DNA from: Pirellulaceae bacterium
Lineage (GTDB): Bacteria > Planctomycetota > Planctomycetia > Pirellulales > Pirellulaceae
NCBI GenBank assembly: GCA_030681235.1
Contig: JAUXWY010000139.1
Span: 1-54,859, forward strand
Reading direction: 5' to 3'
Length of the DNA stretch: 54,859 bases
The notes beneath the pieces are model-generated. The model worked only from the letters and a program-made list of their open reading frames with translations, ran no database searches and was not told the origin of the DNA. Positions 35,692 to 44,295 of this stretch are shown here, piece after piece. Within the stretch, counting starts at the first letter, position 1. The number at the start of each line of letters is the position of its first letter. The position numbers and the translations under genes are program-made.

Positions 35692-36780
35692 CTAGGGCTT
35701 CTTGTTTTGCAGCTCATGCAGGCGGGTATTCCTAGTTCGCGTGTCGACGACTTGAACTTGATCCGAAACGGGCAGACTATCAATTTCGAACTGTTTGCTC
35801 AGGTCGCCGTTAATTTGATGGGAATACCAACTTCGTTCACAACGCTGCTTCCATTGATTTCGCAAAAAATCAAACTGATCGCTTGTGGCTCGGACTGGAA
35901 CCCAACAATTATCGAACTGGGCAAATTGAGTGGACTGGACATAAACCGCACTCGGTGTCGTTCGGTTTTCCCGATAGACAGAAAACCCGCCTTGGTCCAA
36001 ATCAAATAACCACAATAAGTACGACTCAAGTCGACCGACTTGACTTAGTTTCAACTGCACCAAGCTTCCTTTCTTGTGCATGGCGACGACATAGAATTTA
36101 TTGCTAATCCGATCAACGGTTTCAGCCCAAAAGTCTTCCGGACTGCGATAGTCTGTCAGCCAGTGGTAATTCAGTTCGAGATTGGAAATTCCCGTGTGAA
36201 ACTTCGCCGGCTGGCGAATCGAGATCGTTTCAAATGCCTTTCCAGCCTCGAAGTTGTTGAACCGATCCCCATAAACAAGCATCCCTGGTGTATAGATCTT
36301 CGCTTCAATAGGAAGAAATCGCTCGCTGTGATACCTACCCCCTTCTTGCCACAATTTGATTGGCGGATAGCTCATGATTCTCTTCAATGAACGGGCTTCC
36401 TGATCATACCAGTTGACTTGGTGGGCCACCGTGCTTTGCCCCCCACCATGGCGTGCAATATTCTTCCACTCTTCACAGTAGACCGACTTCATCCGAGACA
36501 AGTTTTCCACCTGCAGGTCTCTCAATTGTTTCGCGACAAGTCGCCAGTCTTCAACTTCGTCAGCTTCAACTAACTCGCGGGAAACAAATGCGGGCGGACC
36601 AAGAGACGGAATTGGAACGGGAGATAGGTCGCGTCCCTCCCCCATTTGTTCATCCAATTTATCCGTTGATTGAAGCCGAGCCCCGAATACCAAGCCTTGA
36701 ACGCTTCCCGATCCCGAAAAAGCCGCAACTAATAGAATCGACAAACACCTCGATAAACTAATCGAGCGAAAAATCGACAT
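35692..36780 (-). CDS. Secreted protein of unknown function
   Basis: Product of 362 residues with a signal peptide at MSIFRSISLSRCLSILLVAA. The mature part has a proline-rich start (SPVPIPSLGPPAFVSREL), then a helical segment DWRLVAKQLRDLQVENLSRM. A mixed, probably beta-rich region of about 220 residues follows (SLVQLKLSQVGRLESYLLWL; SVYRENRTTPSAVYVQSTQF), which loosely recalls LolA-like or outer-membrane lipoprotein carrier folds. The resemblance is weak and I leave the function open. It lies 62 bases after the 12-Cys protein gene. Confidence 0.72.
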   Translation of the reverse strand: MSIFRSISLSRCLSILLVAAFSGSGSVQGLVFGARLQSTDKLDEQMGEGRDLSPVPIPSLGPPAFVSRELVEADEVEDWRLVAKQLRDLQVENLSRMKSVYCEEWKNIARHGGGQSTVAHQVNWYDQEARSLKRIMSYPPIKLWQEGGRYHSERFLPIEAKIYTPGMLVYGDRFNNFEAGKAFETISIRQPAKFHTGISNLELNYHWLTDYRSPEDFWAETVDRISNKFYVVAMHKKGSLVQLKLSQVGRLESYLLWLFDLDQGGFSVYRENRTTPSAVYVQSTQFAQFDNCWVPVRATSDQFDFLRNQWKQRCERSWYSHQINGDLSKQFEIDSLPVSDQVQVVDTRTRNTRLHELQNKKP

Positions 36781-36841
36781 TAGAACACCTCCCAGAACGA
36801 ACTACTCAAAAGCTAAATAGAATAACCCCAAAGTCGAGTCA

Positions 36842-37540
36842 TTACGGAGTCAACGGTAACCCTAAATCACACGACTCGTCGAAGAAATAGGTTCGCAATG
36901 TTATTCCTAGCGTCCAGGCGTTTAGTTCGAGCAGTTCAGGCGCTCGCATCGTGCATGTCCGGCAATATCCCTCAAACCCTCGATCCACCGGATTTTGAGG
37001 ATTTGGCCCACCTGGGACACAATTACCCGGAAATACCCCGACCGCTCCATTGTTCTGCCATGTTGCAACGTCGCAATCCATTGTATTGTCCGGGTCGCCA
37101 GGTTCACAAATCGCCGGTCGCGTGCACCATTGAGCTATAACTGTACTTGTTGATACAAACTCGTTAGGAACGGACTGCAGCATTACTTCGTCCACCATGT
37201 TGGAATATTCCAAACTCGGAGAATAGTCACAATTACGACCCGGTGGGATCGTATTATTAATAAACGGAGCTAATACATTTGGATTAGGATCCCACTGATC
37301 ACACCCGATAAAATCGCAATAGTTATTGAAGTTGCCACCAAAAGCCGTGTCGCATTTTCCGGTTTCTTCTCGAATACCGGCCACACATAGCCCGTTTACC
37401 GTAATGCCAGGAATTACTACATCCAAACCATGGTGAATGCTCGCGAGATATTCCCGAAATGGATAACTTGAAACTACCACGAATTTTGCGGAGCCAAACG
37501 AGACCAACGCCACCAAAACAATTGATGCAAACCACTTCAT
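36842..37540 (-). CDS. Secreted 12-cysteine protein, possible substrate of the redox operon
   Basis: Product of 232 residues from the ATG at 37540; GGGAGG upstream fits this start better than the ATG one codon earlier. Signal peptide WFASIVLVALVSFGSA. The mature chain has 12 cysteines, an even number that suits up to six disulfides, including a CRTC motif near residue 199. It is rich in Asn, Pro and Gly and resembles no family I know. As first gene of a run with a MauE-thioredoxin fusion and a C39-like protein, it may be the exported product that those proteins mature. That role is inferred from context only. Confidence 0.68.
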   Translation of the reverse strand: MKWFASIVLVALVSFGSAKFVVVSSYPFREYLASIHHGLDVVIPGITVNGLCVAGIREETGKCDTAFGGNFNNYCDFIGCDQWDPNPNVLAPFINNTIPPGRNCDYSPSLEYSNMVDEVMLQSVPNEFVSTSTVIAQWCTRPAICEPGDPDNTMDCDVATWQNNGAVGVFPGNCVPGGPNPQNPVDRGFEGYCRTCTMRAPELLELNAWTLGITLRTYFFDESCDLGLPLTP

Positions 37541-37563
37541 CATTGCCTCCCTCGAACGGTTAA

Positions 37564-37604
37564 GAGCTCTGAAAACACGAGAGCTCTGAAAACACGAGAG
37601 CTCT
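37564..37604. repeat. 17-bp tandem repeat, about 2.5 copies
   Basis: The unit GAGCTCTGAAAACACGA occurs at 37564 and 37581, and a partial copy starts at 37598. Each contains a GAGCTC palindrome. It lies about 25 bases upstream of the 12-Cys gene start, in its leader or promoter region. Confidence 0.85.
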
Positions 37605-38125
37605 CACCTAATGGCAATCCTAACAGAAAAGTCCACCAAGTCAATGCAGGAAACTCAAAATAGAATGTTTTTAAGAAATTCAAACGCTTCTCGATTTCGG
37701 CCAAGTCTATACTCGTCGGTCTTTGCGTGGGCGCCTTGGTTGACGACTTTTGCTTGATCGTTGGATCAACTTCCAGTGGTTTTACCAATTCTTTTGGCCT
37801 CAAATGCTTGGCAGGCCCGGTTGAGGTCGCTCATGATTTTTAGGCGTTCCAGAATGGCGGCGGGACTTCTATCGATAACGATGCCCCGCGAACGAGCTTT
37901 GAGAGCGGTGTCGTCTGGTTGCGTGGAAAAGGGGGGAAAAGGGGGACACACAACTTTCTGGTTGTGGCCGGGGAGGATTGGGGGGGGTGTGGTTGGCTCT
38001 GAAAGAGAGTTCGCGTTTACTCGGCGGATTTTTTCGGTTTCTCGGTACATCAGCATGGCCGGTTTTCGAGGGCGTAGGACCGGTCCGGCTTCAGACACGT
38101 CAGCAAGTAGGCCGATCGGTTTTGG

Positions 38126-38169
38126 TCTTGGGTACGGAGCGTCCGGACTTGCGAGCGTGAACCGTTGCG
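38126..38169. repeat. Direct repeat flanking hairpin element B, left copy
   Basis: The stretch begins TCTTGGGTACG and ends GACTTGCGAGCGTGAACC plus TTGCG after one variable base. It recurs at 38301-38344 with changes only in the middle and one base near the end. The pair brackets the hairpin element. Confidence 0.8.
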
Positions 38170-38224
38170 GTCTCGGTGAAGCTGTTTTGCTGAACAAGTC
38201 TGTCCCTCGACCGCTCTCTGCGCG

Positions 38225-38300
38225 TGGAGGCGTTCTAGCCTCCAAACTTACGCTCCAACGGGAACGAGCCCGTTGGGGGCGGTCATCGCTCGGGGTTTGT
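38225..38300 (+). repeat. Hairpin repeat element, copy B
   Basis: A perfect eight-base stem CCAACGGG (38254-38261) and CCCGTTGG (38268-38275) encloses a six-base loop. Flanks match copy A at 31845-31920: TAGCCTCCAAACTTACGCT on the left and GGGCGGTCATCGCTCG on the right. Stem bases differ from copy A at several positions, yet pairing is kept. Confidence 0.65.
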
Positions 38301-38344
38301 TCTTGGGTACGAATCTCGCGGACTTGCGAGCGTGAACCATTGCG
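38301..38344. repeat. Direct repeat flanking hairpin element B, right copy
   Basis: Second copy of the stretch at 38126-38169, sharing TCTTGGGTACG and GACTTGCGAGCGTGAACC. It ends 19 bases before the stop codon of the PQQ-like protein gene. Confidence 0.8.
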
Positions 38345-38363
38345 TCCACTTTTGGCGGCCGCC

Positions 38364-39800
38364 TTAAATCTCGAAACAATAGATTGTTTGCTTGTCGCGG
38401 CAGAAGAGACTTCCGTTGGCCAACGCGGGACTGGCCCAGGCGGGATAACGCAACACCTGGCCGGGCTCGCTAAAGCGATGCGTCGTGATTCGTTCATAAC
38501 CCGCCGGAGTCGCGCGCAGTAAAAATAGTTCGCCGCGTTCGGCCAAGACCACCAGATCTTCACCAGCCGCTTTGGTCAAACTGCATCGACTCAGCCCCCG
38601 CTGCCGCCACTTGACCTTGCCCGTCGCCCACTCGACACAACGCAGTTCGGCATTCCCTGTGTTGCGACCGCTGCTGGCATAGATAAAACCCTCGTGGACA
38701 ACCGGTGTGTTCCAATGAGCCTGCAAAGCCTGATCCCGCGCGCTGGGCTCATCCTGCCATACAACTCGCGGCTTGCTCAGATCCGCCGGATCCAACTCCA
38801 ACAGCACGCTGCCCACGCTGTAGGTTTCCGACAACAGCACCTGATTGCCGACCACGACCGGCGTCGCGGCGTTGACACTTTCCATCAACGAACTGCGGAA
38901 CGGAAAGTGAAAGTGCTGCCGGCCATTTTCTGGATCAAAGGCCAACAGCCCACTTCGACAAAACGCCAAGCCGATCGTAACGCCCAAGTTGTTCGTAACG
39001 CCCAAGTTGTCCGCGCCGTTGCTGGGCAACGTCACTACCAGCGGCGAACTATAACTGGCCAGATCTTGTCCCATTTCATGCAACGTCTTACCGGTCCGGA
39101 GATCGACCGCCACCATGGCTGTGCCATTCGGTCGAACTCGGTCCAATGCTCCAGGCGCGACCTCTTGGTCTTCGATCGGACTACCGCCGACCATGACCCA
39201 CAAGCGATCGCGGAACACCACCGGAGCACTGCCGACGCCAAAAAAGTTTTGGACGACGCGATAGTCACGATTCAAATCTCGCTGCCATAAAACGTGGCCA
39301 TCGTCCCAGCCGCGAGCCATCAAGACGCCATCGACTCCATAAGTAATGATCGCGTCGGCAGTCAAAATCGGACTGCAGCGCGGCCCACCATCGTACCCGT
39401 ACAAATCCCGATACGCGGTCGGGCGCTGTTGTTGCCAAAGGACTTGCCCCGTCCGAGCTTCGACACAAAAAGTTCGCTCTTGATCCCCGACTCGATCCGT
39501 CTGTACAAACCGATCGCCCAAACAACTTCCAACGGTATAGCCTTCACCCAATGGCATTCGCCAACGAATTGGCAAACCATTCCAATCTCGTTGGCGAATC
39601 GGTTGAGTCGATACGCCGTTGCGGCTGGGCCCTAAGAAATCCGGCCAATCAAAGCGGTCTTCGTCAGCCTTCGTGCGCGGCCGCGGTGAACCAGCTGTCG
39701 AGATCGACAGCTGCCTGGCCGACGCGTCTCGATCGGGTATCGGCAACAGCGCGGCCGCCGACGCCGCGATCAACCAATCACGTCGATGCATCTGAGTCAT
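38364..39800 (-). CDS. Tat-exported PQQ-like beta-propeller protein
   Basis: Product of 478 residues from the ATG at 39800 (or 39791). Twin-arginine-type signal HRRDWLIAASAAALLPI. The mature protein repeats the quinoprotein/BamB-like blade pattern, each with a D-x-x-T-G-K/Q-V-L-W-type turn: VEARTGQVLWQQQRP, AVDLRTGKTLHEMG and WATGKVKWRQRG. The family in planctomycetes (often named for outer-membrane assembly or PQQ dehydrogenases) usually lacks a proven activity. An 18-bp in-frame duplication gives NLGVT twice in tandem near residue 270. It begins five bases after the M28 peptidase stop codon, so the pair is co-transcribed. Confidence 0.87.
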   Translation of the reverse strand: MTQMHRRDWLIAASAAALLPIPDRDASARQLSISTAGSPRPRTKADEDRFDWPDFLGPSRNGVSTQPIRQRDWNGLPIRWRMPLGEGYTVGSCLGDRFVQTDRVGDQERTFCVEARTGQVLWQQQRPTAYRDLYGYDGGPRCSPILTADAIITYGVDGVLMARGWDDGHVLWQRDLNRDYRVVQNFFGVGSAPVVFRDRLWVMVGGSPIEDQEVAPGALDRVRPNGTAMVAVDLRTGKTLHEMGQDLASYSSPLVVTLPSNGADNLGVTNNLGVTIGLAFCRSGLLAFDPENGRQHFHFPFRSSLMESVNAATPVVVGNQVLLSETYSVGSVLLELDPADLSKPRVVWQDEPSARDQALQAHWNTPVVHEGFIYASSGRNTGNAELRCVEWATGKVKWRQRGLSRCSLTKAAGEDLVVLAERGELFLLRATPAGYERITTHRFSEPGQVLRYPAWASPALANGSLFCRDKQTIYCFEI

Positions 39801-39805
39801 GGCAC

Positions 39806-41317
39806 TTACTTTCGATCCGCTGGCGCGGGACGTTGCTCGTTGGCAGCCGAAGCGGATTTCTGCGGAGTCACTTCTCCTTGAACCAATCGCCAACTCCCGG
39901 CAAACAAGCCTTGAATGACTTTCGTCATGTGTGGCAAGTTCAGCTTCTGCCAATGGTCGCCCACTTGATGATAGTCCTCATGTAGCGAGCCGGCAGAAAA
40001 ACTATGTGCGATCACGCCTTTTTCCACAAAGGAAAGATTGTCGCTGGACCCGTACAACATGGCACTGAACCGAGGATGCTCGAAAATGTCGACACCCACT
40101 GCTTGCGATGTTTCATGCATCAAAGCGCCCAGATCGGATTTATCCCAACCCGTGACCCAGGCTTTACCAAACGCGCCGTCTTCCGGCCGCCCCACCATTT
40201 CGATATTGATGTTCGCAATGATCTTGTCCAGCGGAATCGAGGGCGTTTGCGCAAAGGCCCGCGAGCCCAACAAACCGCGTTCTTCACCCCAAAACAACAT
40301 GAAGACCAGCGACCGCTTGGGCCGTTGGGGCAAAGCCGCAAACGCATCCGCCAACGTAAGAACCGAGGTGACTCCCGTCGCATTGTCGTCGGCTCCATTG
40401 AAAACTCGATCCTCACCTGTCGCTGCGACGCCGATGTGGTCCAAGTGTGCCGAATACAAAATAAACTCTTTTGATAACTCGGGATCGCTACCCGGCAGGA
40501 TCGCGATCACGTTGCGAGCCTCCGCTTCAAGTGGCTTTTGGGCTGGCAGAGCAAGCTGGTATTCGCTTTCTTCCGCCCATGGCAAGTCGTCGGGCACCAA
40601 CAGTACCGGCAAATTGAATTTGGTCCGCGAATCCTCCGGTCGATTCAGTGTTTGACGCTCCCGAGCGGCGTCGATCAAAGGACTATTGCGAGCCACTCGT
40701 AAGATGACGGCGGTCGCACCTGCTTGTCGCCAACGATTGGTAGCGCGGACGATTTGGTTCACAACTCGGGGAGCGTTGGAGGCCATGCTCCAATTGGCGA
40801 GTACCGGACCACGTACTGCCAACACGGCTTCTTCCGCCTGCAAATCCACGGCGACGATTTTTCCTTGAAATTGAACATCCGAATCACCACTACCCAAGAG
40901 CCCGAAGTTCTCGACCGGCTGTTTGGCAGCGTCTGTTATTTCCACGCCTTCGGTCGGTACTCGCGTCACCGGCAATTTGGTGACATGGTAGTAGCTGTCG
41001 CCCGCTCCTGGTTTTAAACCTGCTCCCTGCAATCGTTCCACCGCATAGGCTGCCGCTTTGTCGAAGCCAGCCGACAAGGTGTCCCGCCCCTCCAGTTCGT
41101 CGCTGGCCAAGAACTTGATCGCATCGGTTACGGACTTCTCGGTGATCTTCGCCAGGCCCACGCGCAGCGCTGCCTCATCGGTTTCGCTCAAGGATTCAGT
41201 TTTTATGAGCGTCGTCTCCTGAGCAATGGTCGTCGATGGCGCCGCGACACTTGCGAGCCAACTATAGAGCGCGACACAGCCAAGATTAAAAGACCATCGC
41301 AACAGCTCTTGTTTCAT
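39806..41317 (-). CDS. Exported M28-family zinc peptidase
   Basis: Aminopeptidase-like enzyme of 503 residues with a signal peptide (FNLGCVALYSWLASVAAPS). A PA-type insert lies at about 140-245. The M28 two-zinc site can be followed: His291 in YSAHLDHIG, Asp310/311 in NGADDNATG, the Glu pair 345-346 in FWGEERGLLG, residue 373 in NIEMVGRP (Glu where Asp is more usual), and His in DYHQVGDHW near residue 463. It probably trims peptides outside the cytoplasm. It lies 21 bases from the amidohydrolase/beta-lactamase fusion gene and five from the PQQ-like gene. Confidence 0.92.
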   Translation of the reverse strand: MKQELLRWSFNLGCVALYSWLASVAAPSTTIAQETTLIKTESLSETDEAALRVGLAKITEKSVTDAIKFLASDELEGRDTLSAGFDKAAAYAVERLQGAGLKPGAGDSYYHVTKLPVTRVPTEGVEITDAAKQPVENFGLLGSGDSDVQFQGKIVAVDLQAEEAVLAVRGPVLANWSMASNAPRVVNQIVRATNRWRQAGATAVILRVARNSPLIDAARERQTLNRPEDSRTKFNLPVLLVPDDLPWAEESEYQLALPAQKPLEAEARNVIAILPGSDPELSKEFILYSAHLDHIGVAATGEDRVFNGADDNATGVTSVLTLADAFAALPQRPKRSLVFMLFWGEERGLLGSRAFAQTPSIPLDKIIANINIEMVGRPEDGAFGKAWVTGWDKSDLGALMHETSQAVGVDIFEHPRFSAMLYGSSDNLSFVEKGVIAHSFSAGSLHEDYHQVGDHWQKLNLPHMTKVIQGLFAGSWRLVQGEVTPQKSASAANEQRPAPADRK

Positions 41318-41338
41318 TGAATTTCCTTGTTTGTCGTT

Positions 41339-44191
41339 CTATTTCCCGAACAAATCGGTCGAAGGCCATTCGGCGACTTCCGCCGCCGCGCGATGAAGCT
41401 CCGCGTCGATTTCGCGACCCAAATGCTGGACCAACGGGCCCACTCGCGAGTTTAACAACGCGACAAAGTTCTTGCCATCGTGCCGCCGAATGAGAATCGT
41501 GGCCGTCCCTGGCAAAGATCCCGAGTGCCACACATTGTAGCTGTTTCGCCCGACTTCGCGCACTTGCCAACCCAAGCCGTAATACACATTCTTGGGCGTT
41601 TCACCTTCAAAGCCGGCGGCTCCCAGCGGGCGTTGGAACATCCCCGAGATACTGTCCGCCGACAATATTGGGCACGCCTCGGGTCGATCGAACGCCGCCG
41701 CAAAACGCGCCAAGTCCGTCGCCGACGCCAACCAGCCCCCGTGAGCGTCCATCGCTTCCAAGTGCCAGGCACCGTAGGGCGACGCCACCAACTGATCCAA
41801 ATCTTCCGCGAACACCGATTTCGCCGTCCCCGGGTGATAGTAACGCACTTCGCCTGGCTGTCGCTGTTGCCATCGCGTGCTTCCTAATTTCATGTCGGTA
41901 ATCCCCAATGGCTTGAGAACTTGTTGTTGGACATACGTTTCGTAATCTTGGCCGCTGACACTTTCGATCACGCGGCCCAATAAGTTGTAGCCAAAGTTCG
42001 AATACGCGTACCGCTGCCCCGGGTCAAAGTCCAACGGCTGCTGCAACATCGCGTGGATCACATCGCGACGATCCGCCGGAGCCGGAACCCCCACCAAATT
42101 CGCAAAGACGACCGATCGGAACATGGCATCAAAAGACTTGTCACGATCCCATCCTCCTCGATGTTCCAACAAGTGCCGAATCGTGACTTGATGCCAACGC
42201 GCGTCAAACGCGGTGCCTGCTGCTTCAATTTGCTCAGCCAGCTGCAAACGACTCAGCACCGGATCGTCCAATTGCAATTGTCCACGCTCGATCAACTGCA
42301 AAACCGCAACCGCAGTGATCGGCTTCGAAATACTGGCGATGCGAAACAAACTCTCCGGCGTGACCTTGGTCCGCTGAGCCAAGTCGGCGTATCCGTACCC
42401 TGCCGCGTGAACCAATCGTCCCTGATCGGTCACCGCGACGGCCAATCCCACGGCGGCATGACGCTGCAAGAACTTGCGACTCATTTCATCAAAGGCTGGC
42501 AGTGTTGGTTGGCCGAGACTGTCCTGCTGCGCCGCGGGCAAAGAATCTTCCCGAAACCCCGGACCCCGCAAGACTCGGCCTGTTCCGACGCCCGTCAATT
42601 TTCCGTCGGCGAAAACCACGGCTCCGTTGACCAAGACCTTGGCCACTCCGGTGGATAAGTTCGCTGGCTCACGAAAGGTGGCCCGATCGGCAATCGTCTG
42701 TGGATCGAACAGAACGATGTCCGCCGCTTGTCCCACAGCTATCCGACCCCGATCCGATAACTTCACATGTCCCGCCCCTACGAACGAAGCCTGTGCCACG
42801 GCTTGCTCCAACGTCAACGCTTTCAATTCGCGAACATACCGCGAGAACAGTCGTGGAAAAGCGCCGTAGGCTCTTGGATGCGCCGCATAGTCACGACCTG
42901 TCGCCGGGCCAACGTCCGTACAGAAGGCGACAAAGTCCTGCTGCATGGCGAGTATCTTGTTCTCTTCACTCATGCTTTCGGGCAACACAAAAGCGCCGCT
43001 GCGCAGCAAGTGAAAAAAAGTTTCCCAGGGGTCTTGGTCGTGTAGTTTCGCGATCTCGGCCAACGACTGTCCCACAGCGGTTCGATATTTCGGATGTTCG
43101 GTTTGTCCGACAATGATCTTGTTCCAATCAAATCCCACATGTCGAAACCAATTCTCCCACCCGGAGGTCGTTTCGATTTCGTGGCGAATTTCTTGCTTCA
43201 ACTGGCCGGTATCCTGATCCAACTTGATCATCAACGCGGTCGGTCCTTGGGCAAAATGCCGAGGATGAACCAGCGCGGTGATCGATAGTCCGTTGTTGAT
43301 GTACGGATAGATATCGACGGAGACCCCCTGCCCCGCTTCGCGCGCCGCACGGATCGCCGCGATCGCCAACGGCATCTTGTGCCAGTTCTGTCGTCCCGCT
43401 GTTTTCAAGTGAAAGATATGCACACTGGCATCGCCCAACCGACCAATCTCCAAGGCCTCGTCGATGGCCTCCAACAACAAGTCGCCTTCGTTGCGCATGT
43501 GGGTGTAATAACCACCGCCATAACGACCGGCGACTTTGACCAAGGCCGCGATCTCTTCCGTAGGCGCGTAGATGGCGGGCGGATAAATCAACGCGGTCGA
43601 AACTCCAATCGCTCCTGCTTGCATGGCCTCTTCCACTAAAGCCTCCATGCGGGCCAATTCTTCCGGACTGGGTCGGCGATCGATGTCCCCCAAAACCAGT
43701 TCTCGCACCTGCGTATGCCCAATCGTTTGGACCACGTTGAGCGGCAAGCCCTTCATATCCAAGAGCGCGAAGTACTCGCGCATGGTGGCCCAACCCTGCC
43801 GCCCGCCACTTTCTGCGGGCAAAGGAGCCGCCGATGCGCCCTCGCCGCAATTGATGGTCGTGATGCCTTGCGTCAACAAATTCAGCGCCGCGTCTGGGCT
43901 GTCCAGCAACGCCGACGCCGATTGCCCCATCAAGTCGACAAAGCCAGGCGCAACGACCAAGCCGGACGCCTCGATCTCGGATTCGCCACGGCCGGGGATT
44001 TCGCCCACGGCGACAATGCGTCCGTCGCGAATCGCCACGTCGCCCAGAAAAGCCGGTTGCCCGGTTCCGTCAACAATCCGGCCACCGCGAATCACGATTG
44101 AATAGACCGGCGTCTGAGCCCCTGCCGAGCCCGACACCAGACATAAAACAATGCCGACCCACCACCGAAAGCAAAAATACTTCATACACAC
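41339..44191 (-). CDS. Fusion of a D-aminoacylase-like amidohydrolase and a serine beta-lactamase-fold hydrolase
   Basis: Exported product of 950 residues with a signal peptide at the N-terminus. Residues about 28-560 form an amidohydrolase close to N-acyl-D-amino-acid deacylases: YYTHMRNEGDL, VHIFHLKTAGRQ, and FCTDVGPATG leading to HPRAYGAFPRL are kept, but the usual first metal motif (GFxDxHxH) reads GFVDLMGQSAS. Residues about 575-945 form a class C beta-lactamase/esterase domain with SISK (the S-x-x-K nucleophile), YSN in YAYSNFGYN, and a WHSG motif near 905. The arrangement suggests breakdown of D-amino-acid-containing material such as peptidoglycan; the substrate is not shown. It precedes the M28 gene by 21 bases. 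Confidence 0.9.
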   Translation of the reverse strand: MCMKYFCFRWWVGIVLCLVSGSAGAQTPVYSIVIRGGRIVDGTGQPAFLGDVAIRDGRIVAVGEIPGRGESEIEASGLVVAPGFVDLMGQSASALLDSPDAALNLLTQGITTINCGEGASAAPLPAESGGRQGWATMREYFALLDMKGLPLNVVQTIGHTQVRELVLGDIDRRPSPEELARMEALVEEAMQAGAIGVSTALIYPPAIYAPTEEIAALVKVAGRYGGGYYTHMRNEGDLLLEAIDEALEIGRLGDASVHIFHLKTAGRQNWHKMPLAIAAIRAAREAGQGVSVDIYPYINNGLSITALVHPRHFAQGPTALMIKLDQDTGQLKQEIRHEIETTSGWENWFRHVGFDWNKIIVGQTEHPKYRTAVGQSLAEIAKLHDQDPWETFFHLLRSGAFVLPESMSEENKILAMQQDFVAFCTDVGPATGRDYAAHPRAYGAFPRLFSRYVRELKALTLEQAVAQASFVGAGHVKLSDRGRIAVGQAADIVLFDPQTIADRATFREPANLSTGVAKVLVNGAVVFADGKLTGVGTGRVLRGPGFREDSLPAAQQDSLGQPTLPAFDEMSRKFLQRHAAVGLAVAVTDQGRLVHAAGYGYADLAQRTKVTPESLFRIASISKPITAVAVLQLIERGQLQLDDPVLSRLQLAEQIEAAGTAFDARWHQVTIRHLLEHRGGWDRDKSFDAMFRSVVFANLVGVPAPADRRDVIHAMLQQPLDFDPGQRYAYSNFGYNLLGRVIESVSGQDYETYVQQQVLKPLGITDMKLGSTRWQQRQPGEVRYYHPGTAKSVFAEDLDQLVASPYGAWHLEAMDAHGGWLASATDLARFAAAFDRPEACPILSADSISGMFQRPLGAAGFEGETPKNVYYGLGWQVREVGRNSYNVWHSGSLPGTATILIRRHDGKNFVALLNSRVGPLVQHLGREIDAELHRAAAEVAEWPSTDLFGK

Positions 44192-44295
44192 AATCGCTTC
44201 AGAATTTTAGTGGTGGTTACGTTTGCTAGAACGTCGGCTGCTACCGTTGCCTAGGTTTTCTGCGGGCTCATCCACTTTCGGGCGGGCGAACGTCG

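Larger units (their letters stand above)
37541..38363. other. Repeat-rich gap upstream of the 12-Cys gene
   Basis: Minus-strand frames of 87 codons (37540-37803) and the left part of a longer one carry no motif and run through the repeats listed separately. The 87-codon frame ends exactly where the 12-Cys gene starts, but that coincidence is not enough to call it. The gap probably includes the promoter of the five-gene run, which I cannot place. Confidence 0.5.

Noticed and set aside
37540-37803. 87-codon gene coupled to the 12-Cys gene
   Set aside because: It runs through a 17-bp tandem repeat and lacks any motif; its stop overlaps the next start only because that start is ATGATG.
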